Assembly: GCA_002716355.1 (NCBI GenBank)
Contig: PBAU01000014.1
Coordinates: 1-14,724, forward strand
Direction: 5' to 3'
Length of the DNA stretch: 14,724 nucleotides
DNA from: a bacterium
GTDB lineage: Bacteria > UBP7 > UBA6624
Of this stretch, positions 9,665-14,724 are shown one piece after another (the first letter of the stretch is position 1; the number at the start of each line of letters is the position of its first letter). The notes beneath the pieces are model-generated. The model did no database searches. It was not told the DNA's origin and saw only the letters and a program-made list of their open reading frames with translations. The position numbers were made by a program, and so were the translations under genes.

Positions 9665-11000
9665 TTTTAATCCTTTTTTCTAATTCATTACCAATTTTTT
9701 CAACAACTCCAACAACTAGCGCATTCCCCATAAGAAATGCTCTTTTACTAGCTAAGATATCGCCATTTATACCCTTTTGAGTAAAGTTATCTGGAAACAT
9801 ATTCAGTCGTTCTAGCTCCAATGGAGTCAATCTTCGATATTTGCCTTTATTTAATATTAGATGCTTGGTTCTCGATGGAGATTTTCCCCCCTCACCTGTT
9901 ATAATTGTTCGTGAAGGTTTATTTAAATCATCTGTTAAACTCATCGAACCTTCTGAAAAAGTATATGTAAAACCAGTTTTTTTATCTTTTCTAATTTTCT
10001 TTTTGGCTCCCTTATGAAACGCCCAACCTTTTTCTTTATTTTCAGCAACCACCTTATCAACAAAGAAGTCTTCATGTACATCTTTATTTGAAATAATAAT
10101 ATCTTTTAATTTTGTTCTTTTGCCAGTATAGATAGAAGAAACTTTTGTACTTATAAATTTTCTATTAATCATTATACCTGAATTATTAAATGGTGATTTA
10201 TTATTTTTAATATTTTTATTAAAGTTTTTTGTTAATTTTTCAAGGGTTCCATTAATTTCAGATTTATGATACATTATTTGACTTTCTGATTCACAAGGAA
10301 AGCTTTTTGCTAAAATGCCAGAGTCATTAATCCATGTTTTTTCATTTTTTTTCATTTCCTTGTAAAGATTGGTTGATTTATGATATGCTAGAAAAAATAC
10401 TCTTCTTCTTCTTTGAGGCATACCATAATCAGCAGCATTGATTATCCTCCACTCTACTCCATATCCTAAATCTGATAATGAAGCTAACATTATAGCGAAA
10501 TCACGACCTCTTTGCGATGCAGGAGATTTTAATAAGCGATCTACATTTTCTAAAAGTAAGTATTTAGGTTTTTTGCTTTTCTTTTCCCTTAAAATCTTTT
10601 CAATATTCCACCAAAGTACACCTTTTTTACCTTTTAGACCACCAGCAAGTTTCAAAGTATTAGCTACAGAATAATCCTGGCAAGGAAATCCACCAACCAA
10701 CATATCATGATCAGGAATATCCTTTGTTTTCACTGTATTGATATCTTCGTTACAATGATTATTTTCTCCAAATTTATATACATAAACATCTGATGCGTGT
10801 TGCTGAGTTTTTGTAATAGGTTCCCATTGGTTGCTCCATACTATCTCAAAATTATATTTTTCAAGACCTAATCTAAAACCCCCAACTCCAGCAAATAATT
10901 CTACAACTTTTATTTTATTATTACTTTTCATTTTTTCAAAATATTTTTCCATACATTTGCAGTACATTATGACATCTTTACAATCAGGGCATATTTTCAT
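9654..11000 (-). CDS. C5-cytosine DNA methyltransferase, DISARM/R-M type (448 aa)
   Basis: The enzyme transfers a methyl group from S-adenosylmethionine to carbon 5 of cytosine in a specific DNA site. Motif I VVELFAGVGGFRLGL is at residues 32-46, the catalytic motif IV GFPCQDYS at 104-111 (nucleophile C107), motif VI LLENVDRLL at 149-157 and motif VIII PQRRRRVFFLAY at 195-206. Motif IX RRLTPLELERLNMFP lies near the C-terminus, followed by motif X GNALV. A target-recognition region containing PSRTIITGEGGKSPSRTKH sits before motif IX. An N-terminal CPDC(x7)CKC segment (residues 4-16) may bind a metal. It is the first gene of the seven-gene operon and sits in the place of the class 2 DISARM cytosine methylase (DrmMII). 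The adjacent endonuclease gene also fits a type II pair. The start ATG at 11000 has an AAAGG Shine-Dalgarno about 8 bases upstream. Confidence 0.93.
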   Translation of the reverse strand: MKICPDCKDVIMYCKCMEKYFEKMKSNNKIKVVELFAGVGGFRLGLEKYNFEIVWSNQWEPITKTQQHASDVYVYKFGENNHCNEDINTVKTKDIPDHDMLVGGFPCQDYSVANTLKLAGGLKGKKGVLWWNIEKILREKKSKKPKYLLLENVDRLLKSPASQRGRDFAIMLASLSDLGYGVEWRIINAADYGMPQRRRRVFFLAYHKSTNLYKEMKKNEKTWINDSGILAKSFPCESESQIMYHKSEINGTLEKLTKNFNKNIKNNKSPFNNSGIMINRKFISTKVSSIYTGKRTKLKDIIISNKDVHEDFFVDKVVAENKEKGWAFHKGAKKKIRKDKKTGFTYTFSEGSMSLTDDLNKPSRTIITGEGGKSPSRTKHLILNKGKYRRLTPLELERLNMFPDNFTQKGINGDILASKRAFLMGNALVVGVVEKIGNELEKRIKNEI

Positions 11001-11015
11001 TATTCAAACCTTTAG

Positions 11016-11043
11016 TTATGGGGAGCAATCATACTCCCCATAA
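11016..11043. repeat. Perfect 10-bp inverted repeat ahead of the methyltransferase gene
   Basis: TTATGGGGAG (11016-11025) is followed by an 8-base spacer and its exact complement CTCCCCATAA (11034-11043). It ends 16 bases before the methyltransferase ATG. No run of T follows on the minus strand, so it is a poor terminator. It could be an operator for an autoregulatory DNA-binding protein, or an mRNA hairpin in the untranslated leader of the operon. The stem is G-rich in an otherwise AT-rich region, which makes chance less likely. Confidence 0.8.
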
Positions 11044-11058
11044 TTTACACTAAAGTAC

Positions 11059-11178
11059 TTATTTTAGTTTATTTTTTTTCTTCTTTTTTGTGAAAACCAT
11101 TATTTTGAATGTTAGTAAATTAGACAATAACTTTGAGCTATTTTTTTTGATTATTCCTTTTTCTATAAACTCAGCCAT
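11059..11178 (-). CDS. Possible small basic protein (39 aa), doubtful
   Basis: An ATG at 11178 overlaps the stop of the upstream 203-residue gene (ATGGCTGA) and opens a 39-codon frame ending at a TAA (11059-11061). The product begins MAEFIEKGIIKKNSSKLLSN and ends with a Lys-rich tail KKKKKNKLK. The start overlap would allow translational coupling. No clear Shine-Dalgarno is seen, the low complexity reflects local A-richness, and a candidate promoter for the next operon lies inside it. It may be real or chance; I recognise no family. Confidence 0.2.
   Translation of the reverse strand: MAEFIEKGIIKKNSSKLLSNLLTFKIMVFTKKKKKNKLK
11099..11127 (-). promoter_or_regulatory. Candidate promoter for the methyltransferase-DISARM operon
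   Basis: On the minus strand, TTGTCT (11127-11122) and AATAAT (11104-11099) are separated by 17 bases, matching four and five of six positions of the sigma-70 -35 and -10 consensus. The predicted start would leave about 90 bases of leader containing the inverted repeat at 11016-11043. In AT-rich DNA such matches arise by chance, so this is only a candidate. Confidence 0.35.
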
Positions 11179-11782
11179 TTTTAGACTCTTTTTTTCTGCC
11201 AGTAATCCCGCCAAAACCAATAAATTGCCATATTATATCTTCCTCTTTGCAATCTGGATAAGATTGCAGTATCATTTCTTTTTGCTTTTTTATCGAAGGT
11301 GGTCCATTTTCTCCTGGTTTCTTAAGCTCAAGCTGTGCCCAGCCCCATAATTGATGAAACATATATCCATATATATTATGAGGCCAATTATATCTATATA
11401 CTCTATTAATACCATTATATGCACTATTACATATAGCTAATTTCTCACTATTATTTTGAAATCTTTTTGTTGATTTTAAAATATAATTATAAAACTTTAA
11501 CGCACGGCCATATAGCAACCATCTTAAAAATAGCACATCAATATCTCCTGTTCCACCTGATCCACTATCATTAGGCCTTGTCGTAGCCCTATATTGATTC
11601 CATAATCTCATTAGTTTCATTGCTTTTAAAGATAATCTTGGTCTTTTTGATTTCATAGATTTCTTCATGATATTTTGATATAGTTCTATTCTTTTTTCTT
11701 TATCTGAAGTTTTTATACTAAATGGTGAAGGTGCTATCTGAACCCAACCTGTTGTTTTCTTTTTGTTTCTGTTTTGTTTCAT
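11171..11782 (-). CDS. Unrecognised 203-aa protein under leader control
   Basis: The protein starts MKQNRNKKKTTGWVQIAPSP and I do not recognise its family. The start at 11782 is preferred over an upstream in-frame extension to 11941 because it is preceded by a strong Shine-Dalgarno (AGGAGA, 4 bases from the ATG) and because the upstream codons read through a terminator hairpin. The N-terminal 50 residues are Lys/Arg-rich. A middle segment NDSGSGGTGDIDVLFLRWLL is followed by an aromatic-rich stretch with several Trp and Tyr (RVYRYNWPHNIYGYMF and HQLWGWAQLELKKPGENGPP). The end is again basic. There is no signal peptide, no clear membrane helix and no nuclease or ATPase motif. It lies upstream of and in line with the methyltransferase operon, separated by about 170 bases, so it may be co-expressed with it or belong to a separate mobile-element module. 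A small regulatory or structural role is possible, but no function is assigned. Confidence 0.75.
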   Translation of the reverse strand: MKQNRNKKKTTGWVQIAPSPFSIKTSDKEKRIELYQNIMKKSMKSKRPRLSLKAMKLMRLWNQYRATTRPNDSGSGGTGDIDVLFLRWLLYGRALKFYNYILKSTKRFQNNSEKLAICNSAYNGINRVYRYNWPHNIYGYMFHQLWGWAQLELKKPGENGPPSIKKQKEMILQSYPDCKEEDIIWQFIGFGGITGRKKESKNG

Positions 11783-11785
11783 CTT

Positions 11786-11872
11786 ATCTCCTAATAGGAG
11801 ATTATTTGAGGCAATATGAAAGCTTAAGGCTTTAGCACATTTTTTGCGTGGTTGCAATCCTCTCAAATCTCC
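11786..11872 (-). promoter_or_regulatory. Leader RNA with mutually exclusive anti-SD/SD and anti-anti-SD pairings
   Basis: In the minus-strand transcript the Shine-Dalgarno UAGGAGAU (11793-11786) can pair with an immediately upstream AUCUCCUA, the two together forming a perfect 17-bp palindrome (11786-11802). That anti-SD is part of CUCAAAUAAUCUCC (11810-11797), which can instead pair fully with GGAGAUUUGAG (11872-11862), leaving a 3-base bulge. The two pairings exclude each other, so translation of the 203-residue protein could be switched. Between the arms lies a small hairpin, AAAGC/GCTTT on the plus strand (11819-11833). What selects one state is unknown; it could be a trans RNA, ribosome position or transcription speed. 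Confidence 0.5.
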
Positions 11873-11882
11873 ACGTTTCAAG

Positions 11883-11974
11883 TTAATCAACCCGAAAATA
11901 AAAATAGCACCCGGAGGTGCTATCAAATCCCGGTTTAGCATTTATTTTATATCGCTGCAAGTTGAGTTAAATGA
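11883..11974 (-). ncRNA. Possible short C4/CI-type antisense RNA ending at the terminator
   Basis: A weak promoter (TCATTT 11974-11969, 17-base spacer, TATAAA 11951-11946) would start a short RNA near 11939 that ends at the terminator hairpin. The RNA would carry GGGATTTGATAG, nearly repeated downstream as GGAGATTTGAG (11872-11862); both can pair with the UCAAAU of the anti-SD arm. A short terminated RNA whose segment recurs near the ribosome binding site of the next gene resembles the C4 RNA of phage P1 and the CI RNA of satellite P4. The resemblance is from memory and the start is a guess. Confidence 0.3.
11895..11923 (-). terminator. Intrinsic terminator inside the leader of the 203-aa gene
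   Basis: On the minus strand, ATAGCACC (11923-11916), the tetraloop TCCG (an UNCG-type stable loop) and GGTGCTAT (11911-11904) form a perfect 8-bp stem, followed directly by TTTTATTTT. This is a classical Rho-independent terminator reading toward the 203-residue gene. It lies about 120 bases before that gene's start, so it either ends a short upstream RNA or attenuates the leader. Confidence 0.75.
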
Positions 11975-12016
11975 CGATGTTGTATTTTATAAATCTTCTA
12001 CATAAAATAAAAGTAT
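11942..12016. other. Intergenic stretch between the winged-helix gene and the leader
   Basis: AT-rich spacer after the winged-helix gene stop. An 8-bp inverted repeat TATTTTAT/ATAAAATA (11983-11990 and 12002-12009, 11-base loop) is present but consists only of A/T pairs and has no T-run, so I do not call it a terminator. The weak candidate promoter for the short RNA overlaps the left side. Confidence 0.4.
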
Positions 12017-12448
12017 TTATTTCTTACATAAGATATTAATCTCTATAGATTTAATTTTATCTTTATTTCCAATTTTATGGTTTTCTATTTTACTAAGGCT
12101 ATCTAAGATTGTAGATATTTCATCCTTATTTTCTTTTATCTCATCTTCATCATAGCTATAAGCCATCATAATTGGATTTTTTGGTTTATTTATTTTATAA
12201 TATTGAGTTTTTCCAATGGAAAGCTTAGTATCCTTTTTAATAAGGTTGAAGTTTTCAAGTATCGTTAAGTGATGATATAAGTTATACCTATCTTCCTTAT
12301 TTAAGTCTAATCTGTCTATAATATCTATAGTTGATAGGGATGATCCATCCTTTAATAATTTTAATACTTTTCTTCTTATTGGATGCAATGCAACTTTTGT
12401 TGCTTTTGTTAAATGCTCCCTTAATAAACTATCTTTTAATTTAACCAT
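12017..12448 (-). CDS. ArsR-like winged helix-turn-helix transcriptional regulator (143 aa)
   Basis: This is a small DNA-binding protein with one winged-helix domain. With the ATG at 12448, residues about 12-85 carry it: VALHPIRRKVLKLLKDG as first helix, LSTIDIIDRLDLNKEDRYNLYHHLTILENFNLI as the helix-turn-helix with recognition helix NLYHHLTILENFNLI, and IGKTQYYKINKP as the wing. The Lys/Glu-rich tail may be a dimerisation helix. No ArsR-type metal-binding Cys pair is visible; the only Cys is near the C-terminus. The ATG overlaps the stop of the upstream amidotransferase-like gene (ATGGTTAA), implying coupling. An upstream in-frame TTG at 12478 would add ten residues but lacks a ribosome binding site. 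The AAGGA directly abutting the ATG is too close for an ideal site, so the start is uncertain. It likely autoregulates the two-gene unit through the repeats at 13303-13344. Confidence 0.82.
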   Translation of the reverse strand: MVKLKDSLLREHLTKATKVALHPIRRKVLKLLKDGSSLSTIDIIDRLDLNKEDRYNLYHHLTILENFNLIKKDTKLSIGKTQYYKINKPKNPIMMAYSYDEDEIKENKDEISTILDSLSKIENHKIGNKDKIKSIEINILCKK

Positions 12449-13286
12449 TCCTTTTAAACCATGATTTTTTTTTGTCAAATAATATTTTATTGATTATAGC
12501 TGTAGATGTATATGCAGATTCTACTTCAGCAACATTTGTATCAGAATCTACCATGGAAGCATATTTGTTCTTTTTAGCAGAATTCATTTTTAATTTTTCT
12601 GATGCATAAAAAGATCCGGATTTAACTCCCCTACTGTCCCTAACCTCAGATCTTTGAAGATAAAAATGGCTAATCATATGATATACTTTCCCTTTACCAT
12701 ATGGAAATGTAACAAAAACTGGAGACTGCCCATACTTATTTCTTATTTCTGAAGACTTTACTAAAATTTCAACATTATCATGATTAATAACTTCAATTGG
12801 ATAGCTTGATCCTTCGAGCCACCATAAAGGATTATCTCTATTTTCTATTAATGTACTCAAAAATGGATCATTTCCAACTATCTCTACTTTTACAACTTCA
12901 TCACGAGTTGGTTTATTATTGTATTTAATATATCCTGGAAATGCCTTCTCGATAACATTTGTCAGAGCCCAATCTGTAGTAAATAAAAATCCACCTTCAT
13001 TAACAAAATGTGATATTTTTCTAATTCCAAGATTGGTTATTTTTCCTGGACAATTAATAAAAATAGTTTGCTCAGGATTAATTTGAACTTTATCAAGACC
13101 TACTGGTGGAGTTAGCCCGTATTTCATATCAGCTGCTTTAAATACATTCTGAATATGATCATAGCAACCTGACACAATTACAACATCAGCATCTTTAATT
13201 TTCATAAAATCATCATATCTATCTGATTCTCTCATTTTATCATTAATCATTTCATTTGCAACTTTATAAGCATTCGGCATCCCCAT
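12441..13286 (-). CDS. Class I glutamine-amidotransferase/ThuA-like (flavodoxin-fold) protein of unknown role (281 aa)
   Basis: The N-terminal two thirds look like an alpha/beta flavodoxin-type or GATase1-like domain: DADVVIVSGCYDHI (33-46), QTIFINCPGK, then LGIRKISHFVNEGGFLFTTDWAL (a GG turn after a helix as in ThuA/GATase1 proteins) and IEKAFPGYI. Further conserved-looking blocks are PLWWLEGSSYPIEV, FVTFPYGKGKVYHMISHFYLQR and a low-complexity tail ending KKSWFKRNG. The NCPG segment sits where a nucleophile-elbow Cys could lie, but no clear Cys-His-Glu triad can be assigned, so amidotransferase activity is doubtful. It may be a ligand- or protein-binding version. A Shine-Dalgarno AGGAGAG lies 5 bases before the ATG. 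It pairs with the winged-helix gene as a compact two-gene unit. The fold assignment is moderate, the function unknown. Confidence 0.75.
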   Translation of the reverse strand: MGMPNAYKVANEMINDKMRESDRYDDFMKIKDADVVIVSGCYDHIQNVFKAADMKYGLTPPVGLDKVQINPEQTIFINCPGKITNLGIRKISHFVNEGGFLFTTDWALTNVIEKAFPGYIKYNNKPTRDEVVKVEIVGNDPFLSTLIENRDNPLWWLEGSSYPIEVINHDNVEILVKSSEIRNKYGQSPVFVTFPYGKGKVYHMISHFYLQRSEVRDSRGVKSGSFYASEKLKMNSAKKNKYASMVDSDTNVAEVESAYTSTAIINKILFDKKKSWFKRNG

Positions 13287-13302
13287 ACATACTCTCCTTT
13301 TA

Positions 13303-13344
13303 GTAAGTTAAATTTTACTTAAATGTAAGTTAAATTTTACTTAA
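13303..13344. promoter_or_regulatory. Tandem 20-bp operator-like repeats
   Basis: GTAAGTTAAATTTTACTTAA occurs twice, at 13303-13322 and 13325-13344, with a 22-bp period (about two helical turns). Each copy contains the near-palindrome AAGTTAAATTTTACTT (14 of 16 positions symmetric), as expected for a dimeric winged-helix protein. The pair lies between the candidate -10 and the Shine-Dalgarno of the amidotransferase-like gene, a position suited to repression. The winged-helix protein encoded downstream in the same unit is the obvious candidate ligand. Confidence 0.75.
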
Positions 13345-13356
13345 CATGCAAATATT

Positions 13357-13385
13357 ATTATATTTAAAATAAAACTAATTTATAA
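13357..13385 (-). promoter_or_regulatory. Candidate promoter of the amidotransferase-like/winged-helix unit
   Basis: On the minus strand a consensus TATAAT (13362-13357) is preceded at 17 bases by TTATAA (13385-13380), four of six matches to the -35 consensus. It sits immediately downstream of the rmuC stop and upstream of the tandem repeats, so initiation would be just before the operator pair. Confidence 0.5.
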
Positions 13386-13387
13386 AA

Positions 13388-14629
13388 TTAAGAGTGTTCT
13401 TTGTCGGGGATTGATGTTATAGCATCATCAGTGGTAGTTGAATCAATCAACTCAACATCTTTTAATTTTCTTCCAATAGCTCTCGTTCTTGTTCCTTGAA
13501 GATTTTCAAGTGATGTAGATGCAGTTTTTAGTTGAGTTTGGACTTTAGAAAGATGTGATTCAAATTTCGAGAACTCTGATTTAACGCCGGCTAATATATT
13601 CCAGACCTCGCTGCTTCGCTCTTGAACTAAAAGAGTTCTAAATCCCATCTGAAGACTATTTAATAAAGCTGATAATGTTGTTGGTCCTGTTAATGCAATC
13701 TTATGCTTTTGACGTAATGTTTCCATAATACCAGGCTCACGCAATACTTCTGCAAACAATCCCTCTATTGGAAGAAACATAATAGCAAAATCGGTCGTAT
13801 TTGGCACAGAAATATATTTGGTTGATATATCCTTAGCAAAGCCATCAATTGCCCTTATAAGCTGCTTTCTTGCTGAATCCACACCATCCTTATCTGCTGA
13901 CTCATAAGCGTTAAGCAATACTTCATAACTTTCAGTTGGAAACTTAGAATCAATTGGAAGCCATAATACGCTATCAGTATCCTTGCCAGGCATTTTTACG
14001 GCGTATTCTACAGAACCATTATAATCTGGATTTGTTGCAACATTATTTCCATATTGATCAGGTGTTAAGATTTGTTCTAAAATATTACCTAATTGGTATT
14101 CTCCAAATACACCTTTTGTTTTAACATTTGATAAAACTTTTTTTAGGTCCCCCACTCCTGTTGCAATTGTTTGCATTTCACCTAGACCTTTGTGAACTTC
14201 TTCTAGCCTTTCACTTACAAGTTTAAAAGATTCACCTATTCTCTTTTCTAGTGTTTTTTGAAGTTTCTCATCAACAGTTTCTCGCATTTTATCAAGCTGT
14301 TTAGTATTATCATTTCGAATATCTTTCAACTGATTATTTACAGTTTCTCTTATATCCTTGATATTTTTACCAAATTTCTCTTCGAATTGATTTAATGTTT
14401 TTGTGAGCTCCTGTCTATTATCTAAAGATGTTTTATTTAATTCAGAACGATTACGTTCAAGCTGATCATAAATCATTTTCTCATTTTTATCCAAAGAATT
14501 CTGAAATTTTAGAATAGATTCATTTATTGAACCGAACCCTTCATTACTAGAAGTTGTTTTATTTTGGAAAGAAAAATAAAGATTTACTAATGAAACAATG
14601 ATAGCTATTGATATTAAAATTTCGAGCAT
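13388..14629 (-). CDS. rmuC: RmuC family DNA recombination protein (413 aa)
   Basis: RmuC proteins are membrane-tethered, predicted nuclease-like proteins; in E. coli, loss of RmuC raises inversion between short inverted repeats. An N-terminal hydrophobic helix (residues about 3-21, LEILISIAIIVSLVNLYFSF) would anchor it. A long Lys/Glu/Asn-rich coiled coil follows (about 30-160). The RmuC domain comprises KGVFGEYQLGNILEQILTPDQY, the block VLWLPIDSKFPTESYEVLL, DISTKYISVPNTTDFAIMFLPIEGLFAEVL, and then ALTGPTTLSALLNSLQMGFRTL. These blocks are family hallmarks, and the length is slightly below that of E. coli RmuC (475 residues). No strong Shine-Dalgarno precedes the ATG at 14629. It stands as a separate gene with the next unit's promoter after its stop. 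It could be a chromosomal gene bordering the island, or part of it, since RmuC homologues also occur on mobile elements. Confidence 0.9.
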   Translation of the reverse strand: MLEILISIAIIVSLVNLYFSFQNKTTSSNEGFGSINESILKFQNSLDKNEKMIYDQLERNRSELNKTSLDNRQELTKTLNQFEEKFGKNIKDIRETVNNQLKDIRNDNTKQLDKMRETVDEKLQKTLEKRIGESFKLVSERLEEVHKGLGEMQTIATGVGDLKKVLSNVKTKGVFGEYQLGNILEQILTPDQYGNNVATNPDYNGSVEYAVKMPGKDTDSVLWLPIDSKFPTESYEVLLNAYESADKDGVDSARKQLIRAIDGFAKDISTKYISVPNTTDFAIMFLPIEGLFAEVLREPGIMETLRQKHKIALTGPTTLSALLNSLQMGFRTLLVQERSSEVWNILAGVKSEFSKFESHLSKVQTQLKTASTSLENLQGTRTRAIGRKLKDVELIDSTTTDDAITSIPDKEHS

Positions 14630-14724
14630 AAATAAAGTTTTTTTGTTTTTAAACTAGATTTAATATAAATCAATTTTAATGGATAAAAAATATCATAATT
14701 GAGATAATTCATAAAGATATGAAA
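14630..14724. other. Upstream region of rmuC
   Basis: About 95 AT-rich bases with no gene visible. Several weak TATATT/TAAAAA-like boxes occur on the minus strand but no promoter stands out, and I see no hairpin or repeat of note. Confidence 0.4.

Noticed and set aside
11090-11350. Plus-strand 86-codon frame opposite the 203-aa gene and its 3' side
   Set aside because: It overlaps a better supported minus-strand gene and a hydrophobic Phe/Leu-rich composition is expected for the complement of Lys-rich coding DNA.
11783-11941. In-frame N-terminal extension of the 203-aa protein by 53 codons (start at 11941)
   Set aside because: The extension reads across a clear intrinsic terminator and the SD switch, and the inner ATG at 11782 has an excellent AGGAGA site. 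The open frame is more likely a by-product of a conserved structured RNA.
11983-12009. Inverted repeat TATTTTAT/ATAAAATA as a terminator for the winged-helix gene
   Set aside because: Only A/T pairs, an 11-base loop and no T-run; expected by chance in DNA this AT-rich.
12449-12478. TTG start giving a 153-residue winged-helix protein and a 38-base overlap with the upstream gene
   Set aside because: No ribosome binding site precedes the TTG; an ATG at 12448 gives a normal stop/start overlap. It remains possible because the ATG's own AAGGA is very close.
1-14724. CRISPR array, insertion sequence ends, tRNA or rRNA genes, integrase or attachment site
   Set aside because: No regularly spaced repeats, transposase or integrase motifs, cloverleaf-type sequences or paired direct repeats at island borders were seen on either strand.

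Overview
The window is very AT-rich (about 30% GC by eye) and every gene I can support lies on the minus strand, so it reads from the right end to the left. It looks like a bacterial defence or accessory island. The organism cannot be named from the sequence. A leader resembling phage P1/P4 antisense-RNA leaders weakly suggests a low-GC gammaproteobacterium or a mobile element of that group.

Right part (about 14.7 to 12.4 kb): a membrane-anchored RmuC-type protein, followed by a two-gene unit. That unit encodes a flavodoxin-fold/class I glutamine-amidotransferase-like protein and a small ArsR-type winged-helix protein. It has its own likely promoter and a pair of identical 20-bp operator-like repeats in front of it.

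Middle part (about 12.0 to 11.0 kb): a structured leader with an intrinsic terminator and mutually exclusive Shine-Dalgarno/anti-Shine-Dalgarno pairings. It precedes an unrecognised 203-residue protein and a doubtful 39-codon ORF. A perfect 10-bp inverted repeat then lies just ahead of the next operon.

Left part (11.0 kb to the left edge): a tightly packed operon of seven genes, with overlaps of 4 to 11 bases or gaps of 2 to 3 bases. In order these are a C5-cytosine DNA methyltransferase, a BglII-like restriction endonuclease, a NERD-nuclease/SF1-helicase fusion, DrmA (SF2 helicase), DrmB (DUF1998), a second SF1 ATPase/helicase, and an unrecognised protein cut by the window edge. DrmA, DrmB and a C5 methyltransferase form the class 2 DISARM anti-phage core. 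No DrmC-type phospholipase-D protein is visible. In its place are a dedicated BglII-like endonuclease and a NERD nuclease-helicase. I read this as a DISARM variant merged with a type II restriction-modification pair: the methyltransferase would mark self DNA, DrmA/DrmB would recognise or translocate on foreign DNA, and one or both nucleases would cut it. That functional model is inference; the domain calls rest on motifs seen in the proteins.
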